Positions 1-6,231 of a DNA stretch of 52,327 nt are shown piece after piece. Within the stretch, counting starts at the first letter, position 1, and each line of letters opens with the position of its first letter. The notes beneath the pieces were generated by a model. The model had not been told where the DNA came from and searched no databases. It was given only the letters and a program-made list of their open reading frames with translations. Both the position numbers and the translations under genes were made by a program. This DNA is from Bombilactobacillus apium (GTDB lineage: Bacteria; Bacillota; Bacilli; Lactobacillales; Lactobacillaceae), in assembly GCF_013385145.1 (NCBI RefSeq), contig NZ_JABZEC010000008.1, positions 1-52,327 of the forward strand, read 5' to 3'.

Positions 1-118
1 GTGTGGTGGCGATAGTGAGAAGGATACACCTGTTCCCATGCCGAACACAGAAGTTAAGCTTTTTAACGCCGAAAGTAGTTGGTGGGAAACTACCTGCGAG
101 GATTGGTCGTTGCCACGC
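1..118 (+). rRNA. rrf: 5S ribosomal RNA
   Basis: The sequence has the conserved 5S core (ATGCCGAACACAGAAGTTAAG) and complementary ends, GTGGTGGCGA near the start and TGCCACGC at 111-118. The gene is essentially complete; at most a base or two may lie outside the window. It is the last rRNA gene of an rrn operon whose 16S and 23S genes lie upstream, and the tRNA array follows after 17 bases. Confidence 0.95.
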
Positions 119-135
119 TGTTGAATCTCTTATCT

Positions 136-208
136 GGAAGTTTAGCTCAGTTGGGAGAGCGTCTGCCTTACAAGCAGAGGGTCACAGGTTCGAGCCCTGT
201 AACTTCCA
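136..208 (+). tRNA. tRNA-Val(TAC)
   Basis: A 73-nt cloverleaf with acceptor GGAAGTT/AACTTCC, anticodon TAC and A73. CCA is not encoded. First tRNA after 5S rRNA. Confidence 0.96.
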
Positions 209-210
209 TT

Positions 211-283
211 GAGTTGCTAGCTCAGTTGGTAGAGCAACGGCCTTTTAAGCCGTGGGTCGTGGGTCCGAGCCCCACGCAACTCA
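211..283 (+). tRNA. tRNA-Lys(TTT)
   Basis: A 73-nt cloverleaf with acceptor GAGTTGC/GCAACTC, anticodon TTT and A73. It lies two bases after tRNA-Val. Confidence 0.96.
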
Positions 284-287
284 TTTC

Positions 288-371
288 GCGGGTGTGGCGG
301 AATTGGCAGACGCGCTAGATTTAGGTTCTAGTGTCCTTTTGGACGTATGGGTTCAAGTCCCTTCTCCCGCA
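288..371 (+). tRNA. tRNA-Leu(TAG)
   Basis: An 84-nt class II tRNA with a long variable arm. Anticodon stem CTAGA/TCTAG encloses loop TTTAGGT, anticodon TAG. The acceptor stem has one T-T mismatch at pair 6-67. Confidence 0.95.
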
Positions 372-425
372 CTTGTTTGGAACTTTGAAATTTTAAAATG
401 CATTAACGCGAAATTATGAATTAAT

Positions 426-498
426 GCCGACTTAGCTCAGCTGGCAGAGCATCTGTCTTGTAAACAGAGGGTCGGAGGTTCGAATCCTCTAGTCGGCA
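426..498 (+). tRNA. tRNA-Thr(TGT)
   Basis: A 73-nt cloverleaf with acceptor GCCGACT/AGTCGGC and anticodon TGT. It is separated from the previous tRNA by about 54 AT-rich bases. Confidence 0.96.
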
Positions 499-502
499 TT
501 TT

Positions 503-574
503 GCGGAAGTAGTTCAGTGGTAGAACATCACCTTGCCATGGTGGGGGTCGCGGGTTCGAATCCCGTCTTCCGCT
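503..574 (+). tRNA. tRNA-Gly(GCC)
   Basis: A 72-nt cloverleaf with anticodon GCC and T73, which is the usual discriminator for bacterial tRNA-Gly. Confidence 0.95.
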
Positions 575-585
575 TTCATTATTTT

Positions 586-671
586 GCCGGGGTGGCGGAA
601 CTGGCAGACGCACAGGACTTAAAATCCTGCGGTGAGTGATCACCGTACCGGTTCGATTCCGGTCCTCGGCA
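586..671 (+). tRNA. tRNA-Leu(TAA)
   Basis: An 86-nt class II tRNA with a long variable arm. Anticodon stem CAGGA/TCCTG encloses loop CTTAAAA, anticodon TAA, with A73. Confidence 0.95.
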
Positions 672-684
672 TTATAATGAATAT

Positions 685-758
685 GCACCTATAGCGCAAT
701 TGGATAGAGTGTCTGACTACGAATCAGAAGGTTGTAGGTTCGACTCCTACTAGGTGCA
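685..758 (+). tRNA. tRNA-Arg(ACG)
   Basis: A 74-nt cloverleaf with acceptor GCACCTA/TAGGTGC and anticodon ACG. In bacteria A34 of this tRNA is normally converted to inosine. Confidence 0.96.
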
Positions 759-763
759 TTGTT

Positions 764-837
764 CGGGAAGTAGCTCAGCTTGGTAGAGCACCTGGTTTGG
801 GACCAGGGGGTCGCAGGTTCGAATCCTGTCTTCCCGA
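764..837 (+). tRNA. tRNA-Pro(TGG)
   Basis: A 74-nt cloverleaf with acceptor CGGGAAG/CTTCCCG and anticodon TGG. Confidence 0.96.
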
Positions 838-862
838 TTTAGCAGAAATTGCTATTATTTGT

Positions 863-936
863 GGCGGTGTAGCTCAGCTGGCTAGAGCGTCCGGTTCATA
901 CCCGGGAGGTCGGGGGTTCGATCCCCTTCGCCGCTA
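863..936 (+). tRNA. tRNA-Met(CAT), elongator type
   Basis: A 74-nt cloverleaf with acceptor GGCGGTG/CGCCGCT and anticodon CAT. It lacks the three G-C pairs of initiator tRNA and closely resembles the Bacillus elongator tRNA-Met. Confidence 0.85.
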
Positions 937-942
937 TTCTTC

Positions 943-1016
943 GGACCTTTAGCTCAGTTGGTTAGAGCAGACGGCTCATAACCGTCCGGTCGTAGGTTCG
1001 AGTCCTACAAGGTCCA
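943..1016 (+). tRNA. tRNA-Ile2(CAT), probably lysidine-modified
   Basis: A 74-nt cloverleaf with acceptor GGACCTT/AAGGTCC and anticodon CAT. Its body matches the Firmicutes tRNA-Ile2 type whose C34 is converted to lysidine by TilS. The identity is inferred from resemblance, because CAT alone cannot separate Met from Ile2. Confidence 0.72.
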
Positions 1017-1052
1017 TCATTGGTTTGGTTGACCTCTGTAGTTAAATATTAT

Positions 1053-1126
<74 letters not shown>

Positions 1127-1128
1127 TT

Positions 1129-1202
1129 GGTCCTATGGTGTAGTTGGTTATCACGCCTGCCTGTCACGCAGGAGATCACCGGTTCAAGTCCGGTTAGGAC
1201 CG
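1129..1202 (+). tRNA. tRNA-Asp(GTC), copy 1
   Basis: A 74-nt cloverleaf with anticodon GTC and G73. Identical to the gene at 1758-1831. Confidence 0.95.
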
Positions 1203-1208
1203 TATAAT

Positions 1209-1281
1209 GGCTCGGTAGCTCAGTCGGTAGAGCAATGGATTGAAGCTCCATGTGTCGGCAGTTCGATTCTGTCCCGCGCCA
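1209..1281 (+). tRNA. tRNA-Phe(GAA), copy 1, with an acceptor-stem mismatch
   Basis: A 73-nt cloverleaf with anticodon GAA and A73. The acceptor strands GGCTCGG and CCGCGCC leave a T4-C69 mismatch. The second copy has the same mismatch. Confidence 0.93.
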
Positions 1282-1302
1282 TTGTATTATGTTATTAGAT
1301 TT

Positions 1303-1373
1303 GCGGGTGTAGTTTAGTGGTAAAACCACAGCCTTCCAAGCTGTTGTCGCGAGTTCGATTCTCGTCACCCGCT
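1303..1373 (+). tRNA. tRNA-Gly(TCC)
   Basis: A 71-nt cloverleaf with acceptor GCGGGTG/CACCCGC, anticodon stem ACAGC/GCTGT, anticodon TCC and T73. Confidence 0.95.
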
Positions 1374-1377
1374 TTAT

Positions 1378-1451
<74 letters not shown>

Positions 1452-1453
1452 TT

Positions 1454-1541
1454 GGAGAAGTACTCAAGTGGCTGAAGAGGCGCCCCTGCTAAGGGTGTAG
1501 GTCGCGCAAGCGGCGCGAGGGTTCAAATCCCTCCTTCTCCG
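1454..1541 (+). tRNA. tRNA-Ser(GCT)
   Basis: An 88-nt class II tRNA with a long variable arm, acceptor GGAGAAG/CTTCTCC, anticodon GCT and G73. Confidence 0.95.
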
Positions 1542-1580
1542 TTGAAGAATTTGTCTTCAAAGTTATACGCAAAACTTGTT

Positions 1581-1668
1581 GGAGGATTACCCAAGTGGCT
1601 TAAGGGAACGGTCTTGAAAACCGTCAGGCGTGTAACAGCGTGCGTGGGTTCAAATCCCACATCCTCCT
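1581..1668 (+). tRNA. tRNA-Ser(TGA)
   Basis: An 88-nt class II tRNA with acceptor GGAGGAT/ATCCTCC, anticodon stem ACGGT/ACCGT and anticodon TGA. The discriminator base is T, whereas the neighbouring tRNA-Ser(GCT) has G. Confidence 0.94.
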
Positions 1669-1681
1669 TTTTAAATATTAT

Positions 1682-1755
<74 letters not shown>

Positions 1756-1757
1756 TT

Positions 1758-1831
1758 GGTCCTATGGTGTAGTTGGTTATCACGCCTGCCTGTCACGCAG
1801 GAGATCACCGGTTCAAGTCCGGTTAGGACCG
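1758..1831 (+). tRNA. tRNA-Asp(GTC), copy 2
   Basis: Identical to 1129-1202; anticodon GTC and G73. Confidence 0.95.
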
Positions 1832-1837
1832 TATAAT

Positions 1838-1910
1838 GGCTCGGTAGCTCAGTCGGTAGAGCAATGGATTGAAGCTCCATGTGTCGGCAGTTCGATTCTG
1901 TCCCGCGCCA
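1838..1910 (+). tRNA. tRNA-Phe(GAA), copy 2, same acceptor mismatch
   Basis: Identical to 1209-1281, including the T4-C69 mismatch in the acceptor stem. Confidence 0.93.
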
Positions 1911-1915
1911 TTTTT

Positions 1916-1996
1916 GGAAGGGTAGCGAAGTGGCTAAACGCGGCGGACTGTAAATCCGCTCCTTCGGGTTCGGTGGTTCGAATCCACTCCCTTCCA
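1916..1996 (+). tRNA. tRNA-Tyr(GTA)
   Basis: An 81-nt class II tRNA with acceptor GGAAGGG/CCCTTCC, anticodon GTA and A73. Confidence 0.95.
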
Positions 1997-2006
1997 TTTT
2001 AATAAT

Positions 2007-2077
2007 AGGGATATAGTTTAAAGGTAGAACTACGGTCTCCAAAACCGTCAGTGTGGGTTCAATTCCTACTATCCCTG
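2007..2077 (+). tRNA. tRNA-Trp(CCA)
   Basis: A 71-nt cloverleaf with acceptor AGGGATA/TATCCCT, anticodon CCA and G73. Confidence 0.95.
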
Positions 2078-2090
2078 TTAGTAATATTAC

Positions 2091-2166
2091 GGCGGTATTG
2101 GTGAAGTATGGTTAACACACCGGTTTGTGGCACCGGCATACATGAGTTCGAATCTCATATACCGCC
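2091..2166 (+). tRNA. tRNA-His(GTG)
   Basis: A 76-nt gene with anticodon GTG. The extra 5' G of tRNA-His is encoded: G2091 can pair with C2166 as the G-1/C73 pair. Confidence 0.93.
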
Positions 2167-2175
2167 CTTTGTTAT

Positions 2176-2247
2176 TGGGTTATAGCCAAGTGGTAAGGCA
2201 ATGGACTTTGACTCCATTATGCGCTGGTTCGAATCCAGCTAACCCAA
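2176..2247 (+). tRNA. tRNA-Gln(TTG)
   Basis: A 72-nt cloverleaf with acceptor TGGGTTA/TAACCCA, anticodon TTG and A73. Confidence 0.95.
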
Positions 2248-2255
2248 TTTTGTCT

Positions 2256-2326
<71 letters not shown>

Positions 2327-2373
2327 TTGGCTAACGCCAAACAATTGTCTAAGATTATTTTTATATTTATTTT

Positions 2374-2458
2374 GCCGGTGTGGCGGAATTGGCAGACGCG
2401 CTGGATTCAAAATCCAGTTCCCTTTGCGGGAGTATCGGTTCGACCCCGATCACCGGTA
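2374..2458 (+). tRNA. tRNA-Leu(CAA)
   Basis: An 85-nt class II tRNA with anticodon CAA and A73. The first acceptor pair is a G-T wobble. It is the last gene of the array. Confidence 0.95.
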
Positions 2459-2486
2459 TTAAAGAGCATTTATGAGAAAAATAGAG

Positions 2487-2527
2487 AAGCCTAGAGAAAG
2501 CGGAAACGCTAGTCTCTAGGCTTTTTT
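2487..2527 (+). terminator. Terminator of the rRNA/tRNA operon
   Basis: An 11-bp stem, AAGCCTAGAGA with TCTCTAGGCTT, is followed by a T run. It lies 29 bases after the last tRNA. Confidence 0.93.
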
Positions 2528-2568
2528 GATGTTTAGAAACAGAGAGAAAAAGATAGAAAAAAATATTT

Positions 2569-2635
2569 GGAGGCCTTTTGGAGGCCTCCAAGAAAATGTG
2601 CTGGCCTCCAACCACGGTATTTTTGCTTGGCCTCC
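2569..2635. repeat. Cluster of GGAGGCC/GGCCTCC heptamers
   Basis: The heptamer GGAGGCC occurs at 2569 and 2580 and its complement GGCCTCC at about 2583, 2603 and 2629. Bases 2578-2591 form a perfect 14-bp palindrome. Several alternative hairpins are possible. There is no T run, so this is not an obvious terminator. The stretch 2640-2744 holds only a small GTGAAT/ATTCAC hairpin near 2661-2676. Confidence 0.8.
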
Positions 2636-2744
2636 GGCTTTATTCCTTGGGGGAGTAAGCGTGAATAACGATTCACGGGGTCGAACCAAAAAGTAAAGAA
2701 ATCTTTCAAAAGGGCTGTCTGTATCAGTAGTTAGACATAACTCT

Positions 2745-2909
2745 TTATCTTACTTTAATTGCTTTAACGATAGCTGCAATAATGACAAATGGTAAAGCAA
2801 TAATGTAAGAAACAATCATCACCAGCCACTTGATACCTTCGCCAAAGACTGTCCAGATAAGCCAAATAATGAAAATTACTGTTAAGATGACACTAATTAG
2901 GTTGATCAT
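2745..2909 (-). CDS. Small two-helix membrane protein (54 aa)
   Basis: I do not recognise this protein. It begins MINLISVILTV and contains two long hydrophobic stretches, roughly residues 2-20 and 25-48, with a short GEGIKW turn between them and a basic end (KAIKVR). This fits a two-pass membrane peptide. The start is supported by an AAGGAG ribosome-binding site eight or so bases upstream of the ATG. It is the last gene of a three-gene minus-strand cluster and lies 25 bases beyond the stop of the 63-aa gene. The topology is an inference from hydrophobicity. Confidence 0.75.
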   Translation of the reverse strand: MINLISVILTVIFIIWLIWTVFGEGIKWLVMIVSYIIALPFVIIAAIVKAIKVR

Positions 2910-2934
2910 AATCTAAAATCTCCTTGAAATAATA

Positions 2935-3126
2935 CTATGAAAAAGGATCAATATCTTTTAACTCTGATTTCCGAGTGTTGATCATCTCAATTAGTTCATT
3001 TAGGTCATTTAGTTGGGCATATTTCCGGATAAAAGTTTTTGCATTACTCTTATTGCGTAAATATCTGGCATGTTCAGGATGTTTCTGGCGATATTTTTTG
3101 TTTAGTTCTATCTGTGTTTTACCCAT
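2935..3126 (-). CDS. Small basic hypothetical protein (63 aa)
   Basis: This is a charged, hydrophilic protein starting MGKTQIELNKKYRQKHPEHA, rich in Lys, Arg and Asn, with a predicted helical second half (LNDLNELIEMINTRKSELKD). A GGAG ribosome-binding site precedes the ATG. The start overlaps the end of the upstream 46-aa gene by 8 bases, so the two are probably translationally coupled. The N-terminal segment resembles short proteins found in phage-derived and accessory parts of lactobacillus genomes, but no function can be assigned from sequence alone. Confidence 0.7.
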   Translation of the reverse strand: MGKTQIELNKKYRQKHPEHARYLRNKSNAKTFIRKYAQLNDLNELIEMINTRKSELKDIDPFS

Positions 3127-3259
3127 GAATCTTACTCCAAATTAGGAGACTAGCGAAGATTAATAATAGTATCGAAATCCAGCTAGGAATATCAATAGTT
3201 AATTTTATTTTTCTAGTACCAGCAATATTTTTATTTGAATAACTAATGAATTTTTTCAT
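3119..3259 (-). CDS. Small single-pass membrane protein (46 aa)
   Basis: Not recognised. The protein has a basic N-terminal part (MKKFISYSNKNIAGTRKIKL) and one hydrophobic helix near residues 25-41 (WISILLLIFASLLIW), followed by a short basic tail. An AGGGGA ribosome-binding site lies about 10 bases before the ATG. It heads the three-gene minus-strand cluster and overlaps the next gene. The good ribosome-binding site and the coupled start are the main reasons for calling it real. Confidence 0.65.
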   Translation of the reverse strand: MKKFISYSNKNIAGTRKIKLTIDIPSWISILLLIFASLLIWSKIHG

Positions 3260-3538
3260 TGAAAAAGTTCCCCTTATTTTTGAATCAAGTAACACTAAAA
3301 AAACTTCTAAAAATTCTTAGCTTAATCTGGACCTGGAAAAACTTGATTGTCAGATCAGTTTTAAAGTTCCAAGTCTTGTTTGATTTCCTTAATTTTATCA
3401 CCTTAGGAAGAGGAAGTACTAATGATAATTTATGGAAGCAGATTAGTAGATATTTGTGTGTATCTATGGAGCTAGATTGGAAAGTCTGACCAGCAGTTAC
3501 TGAATATTGTTTTTCAAGGACTGATTGAATTAATTCTC
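3260..3538. other. AT-rich stretch without a recognised gene
   Basis: No convincing coding region is seen. On the plus strand a reading frame ending near 3547 (LLNIVFQGLIELI before a stop) looks protein-like, but its upstream part is interrupted, so it may be the tail of a lost gene. The promoter of the minus-strand cluster should lie here, but I cannot point to a good match. Confidence 0.4.
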
Positions 3539-3569
3539 TTGACTTAAAGAATACTCGAAGCTGTAAGAT
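3539..3569 (+). promoter_or_regulatory. Long-spacer promoter of MerR-regulated type
   Basis: TTGACT at 3539-3544 and TAAGAT at 3564-3569 are separated by 19 bases. A 19-bp spacer is typical of promoters activated by MerR-family regulators, which untwist the DNA. The spacer contains the imperfect dyad CTTAAAG...CTCGAAG. No merR gene is in the window, so the regulator would be encoded elsewhere. Confidence 0.6.
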
Positions 3570-3601
3570 CGAGACTAACCTAAACTGAAGGAGAATTAAA
3601 A

Positions 3602-4027
3602 ATGAACGAAAATGAAAAAGTCAAGCAAGGAATTATTTTTCCTAGAGGTTCTCAAAATGATGGATATGCCCAGTATTTTGTTGGTCAAAGTTATTTAAAT
3701 AATCTGGTTAATGACCCGCAGATTAATGTTGGGGTTGGATTAGTTACTTTTGAGCCCGGATGTCGGAATAATTGGCATATTCATCATAATGGCTACCAGA
3801 TTTTGTTAGTAACAGGAGGACAAGGCTGGTATCAAGAAGAGGGCAAAAAGGCCCAGAAATTAAATCTTGGTGACGTGATCGTTACGCATGATGGTGTTAA
3901 ACATTGGCATGGGGCGACTAAAAATAGTTGGTTTGCCCATTTGGCAATTACTGCAGGCACTCCCGAATGGTTAGAACCGGTATCAGACGCAGATTATGCC
4001 AAATTGGATAAAATAGCTAAAAATTAG
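3602..4027 (+). CDS. Cupin-domain protein
   Basis: A 141-residue single-domain cupin. The first cupin motif is WHIHHNGYQ, with likely metal ligands H59, H61 and Q66, and the second motif is around H101/H103 (VKHWHG). This arrangement resembles the small cupins that accompany carboxymuconolactone decarboxylase-like proteins and oxidoreductases in lactobacilli; some family members have hydroxynitrile lyase-like folds. The substrate is unknown. GAAGGAG lies eight bases before the ATG. The gene stands alone behind a 19-bp-spacer promoter, which suggests induction by a MerR-type regulator in response to a reactive compound. That last point is inference. Confidence 0.85.
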   Translation: MNENEKVKQGIIFPRGSQNDGYAQYFVGQSYLNNLVNDPQINVGVGLVTFEPGCRNNWHIHHNGYQILLVTGGQGWYQEEGKKAQKLNLGDVIVTHDGVKHWHGATKNSWFAHLAITAGTPEWLEPVSDADYAKLDKIAKN

Positions 4028-4140
4028 GACAATGATCATAAAATTTTTTCTAAGATTAAAAGAGTCATTAAATCAAGATCTAATCAGCGTCTTTGGGGAT
4101 CAAAAATAATATTGATTCAGCATTATTTTTATTTTGACTG

Positions 4141-4169
4141 TTGACAGATAGTCCAAGAGTCGTTATAGT
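4141..4169 (+). promoter_or_regulatory. Promoter of the first T-box transcript
   Basis: TTGACA at 4141-4146 and TATAGT at 4164-4169 with a 17-base spacer, placed directly upstream of the T-box leader. Confidence 0.8.
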
Positions 4170-4179
4170 AATGAACATT

Positions 4180-4437
4180 AAATATTAATTAATTATTACT
4201 AAGAACAAATTGAGGAGTAACTTTAAGATCTAGGAAGAGAGCATCGTTTTCTGGGAAGATGTTGGGTCTTAAATAATGAAAGTCATTTGGAGTAATTGTG
4301 GAAGCGCCCCGTATCGCGTTGAGAGATCTTGTGTCGACCAAGGTTTCAAGTAAAGTGGTGGAATTTAAATTTCACAAGTAGGGTGGTACCGCGCAAAAGC
4401 GTCCTTTTAGATTAATTTCTAAGAGGGCGCTTTTTTA
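4180..4437 (+). promoter_or_regulatory. T-box leader, specifier probably GUC (valine)
   Basis: The conserved T-box sequence AGGGTGGTACCGCG is at 4380-4393. Stem I is visible: an AGTA motif at 4216-4219, an upper helix TTTAAGATC (4222-4230) with GGTCTTAAA (4265-4273), then GAAA followed by GTC at 4282-4284. By alignment with well-studied T-boxes the specifier would be GUC. The TGGT of the antiterminator bulge fits a tRNA with A73, as tRNA-Val has here. The intrinsic terminator is listed separately. The leader should raise expression of the peptide-binding protein when the matching tRNA is uncharged. The T-box call is firm; the specifier assignment is tentative. Confidence 0.9.
4395..4436 (+). 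terminator. T-box-controlled terminator
   Basis: A 15-bp stem (AAGCGTCCTTTTAGA with TCTAAGAGGGCGCTT) is followed by a T run. Its 5' part overlaps the antiterminator region of the T-box. Confidence 0.9.
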
Positions 4438-4476
4438 ATTGATATTTAATTAAATTTAAAAGTGGAGGAATGACCA

Positions 4477-6117
4477 ATGTCAAAGCAAAGTAAATCAACA
4501 AAACTGTTTGTCAATATTACGATTCTAGGAGCGATGGCAGTTTTGTTGGGCGGCTGTTCCTCGAAGTCAAGTAAACAAGCTGAGCAACCTTTAAAGATTA
4601 CTATTCCGGGTGAACCAATGACGATTGACCCCAGCAAGTCGATTGAGACTAATGGTGGTGCCGTAATTGAGCAAATTAGCGAAGGAATTTATCGGCGCGA
4701 TCGAAAACATAAGATTATTCCGGGTGTGGTGGAAAAGAAGGTTCAACCGACTGAAGCAGGAACCAAGTATACTTTTAAAATTAAAAAGAACGCTCGTTGG
4801 CAAGATGGGACGCCAATTGTAGCTCAAGATTTTGTCAATGCGATTCGTCGAAATGCTGATCCCAAAACAAAATCACAGCAGACAACAGCAATCCAATACC
4901 TAAAGAATTTTAAAGCCGTCAATGAGGGGAAGATGGCTCCAGACAAGATTGGGGTGTATGCGGGAGACAAACGTAGTTTTAGTCTGAAGTTAACCAAACC
5001 AGTACCATTTATGGATTATGAATTTATTTCTTATCGCCCACTCCAGACCGCAGCTCTGAAAAAATATGGCGCGCAATATGGGTCAACATCAGCAAAAACA
5101 GTTGCTAATGGAGCCTATGTAATCAAGGGTTGGAACGGAAGTAATAATTCTTGGGAGTATCAGAAAAATAAATATTATTGGGATGCAAAGAATGTAAAGA
5201 TTCCCCAAGTCAAAGTTAATGTCGTGAAGGATGATAATACAGCTCAGAGTATGTTTAAAGCTGGTGAAATTGATTTAACCAGTATTACGGGCCAGTTAGT
5301 AAAACAAAACAAAGGAAATAAGGATTTAGTGGTTACACCAACTGGACGGAATAATTACATCTACTTTAATTCTAAACGCAAGGTAACTGCTAATGAAAAT
5401 ATTCGCCATGCTGTTAGTTTAGTAATCAATCGCCGCCAACTGACGGATAAGGTTCTTCAAGATGGTTCGCAATCAGCTAGCAACATTGTTCCAAAGAAAT
5501 ACGCTTATAATCCAACGACAGGTAAAGATTTTATTACGGAAGTTGGTAATCTGGCTCCGACGGATATTACTAAAGCTAAGAGCTATTGGCAAAAGGCCCA
5601 GGTCGAGTTAGGGACCAAGAAAGTTAAACTGGACTTTTTAATTGATGATACCGAAACCGAAAAGAAATTAGGTGAATATGTTCAAGGGGTTGTGGAAAAG
5701 AATTTACCTGGCTTTAAGATTAACTTAGTTTCTGTACCACATGGTACGCATGTCTCTCGTGACTTTAGTTGTGACTTTGATATTTGTACTGTTGGTTGGG
5801 GACAAGATTATCCCGATGCTCAAAACTATCTCGACGGAATGCGGAGTAATAATCAAATTAACTTTGCGAAGACTAAAGATCCACAATTTGATGACTTAAT
5901 GGATCAAGTTGATGAGACGGATAAGTATACGGCAGCAGAACGTTATGACCTTGAAAAGAAAGCTGATCAACGCTTAATGGATATTGCGGCAGTTGCCCCG
6001 ACCTTCCAAACTTCCCAAGCCCATTTCGTTAATTCTAAGGTTGGTGGTCTTTCCTGGGATGCTATGTCTGGAGCTTCTGGACAAATCCAGTATGCTTATT
6101 GGAAGAGTAGCAAATAA
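4477..6117 (+). CDS. Peptide ABC transporter substrate-binding lipoprotein (OppA family)
   Basis: A 546-residue family 5 extracellular solute-binding protein, the usual length for OppA. It has a lipoprotein signal peptide with lipobox LGGC and Cys27 as the lipid-anchored residue. Family motifs include GEPMTIDPSK, NARWQDGTPIVAQDF and NKYYWD. It would capture oligopeptides at the cell surface and hand them to an Opp permease encoded elsewhere, since no permease or ATPase gene is adjacent. GGAGG lies eight bases before the ATG. Expression is under the T-box at 4180-4437. It is a paralogue of the protein at 27330-28961, which lacks the lipobox. Confidence 0.93.
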   Translation: MSKQSKSTKLFVNITILGAMAVLLGGCSSKSSKQAEQPLKITIPGEPMTIDPSKSIETNGGAVIEQISEGIYRRDRKHKIIPGVVEKKVQPTEAGTKYTFKIKKNARWQDGTPIVAQDFVNAIRRNADPKTKSQQTTAIQYLKNFKAVNEGKMAPDKIGVYAGDKRSFSLKLTKPVPFMDYEFISYRPLQTAALKKYGAQYGSTSAKTVANGAYVIKGWNGSNNSWEYQKNKYYWDAKNVKIPQVKVNVVKDDNTAQSMFKAGEIDLTSITGQLVKQNKGNKDLVVTPTGRNNYIYFNSKRKVTANENIRHAVSLVINRRQLTDKVLQDGSQSASNIVPKKYAYNPTTGKDFITEVGNLAPTDITKAKSYWQKAQVELGTKKVKLDFLIDDTETEKKLGEYVQGVVEKNLPGFKINLVSVPHGTHVSRDFSCDFDICTVGWGQDYPDAQNYLDGMRSNNQINFAKTKDPQFDDLMDQVDETDKYTAAERYDLEKKADQRLMDIAAVAPTFQTSQAHFVNSKVGGLSWDAMSGASGQIQYAYWKSSK

Positions 6118-6190
6118 GTCTAGATTAATTGAACTTAGATCTAATGAATGCTTAGGAATATTAGCTAACATCTAAATCAATGTAATGGCT

Positions 6191-6218
6191 TTGAATTGTA
6201 AGAAATTTTTACTATATG
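6191..6218 (+). promoter_or_regulatory. Possible promoter of the amidohydrolase gene
   Basis: TTGAAT at 6191-6196 and TATATG at 6213-6218 with a 16-base spacer. I see no terminator between the peptide-binding protein and this gene, so T-box read-through is also possible. Confidence 0.45.
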
Positions 6219-6231
6219 AGAGGGAAATAAA

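Noticed and set aside
2658-2700. GGTTCGACCCC on the minus strand, resembling a tRNA T-arm and possibly an attachment site
   Set aside because: No paired T-stem or acceptor surrounds it, the match to tRNA-Leu(CAA) is only about 12 bases, and no integrase or element is present.
3259-3489. A 76-codon plus-strand frame starting with TTG
   Set aside because: It overlaps the start of a better-supported minus-strand gene, lacks a ribosome-binding site and looks AT-driven in composition.
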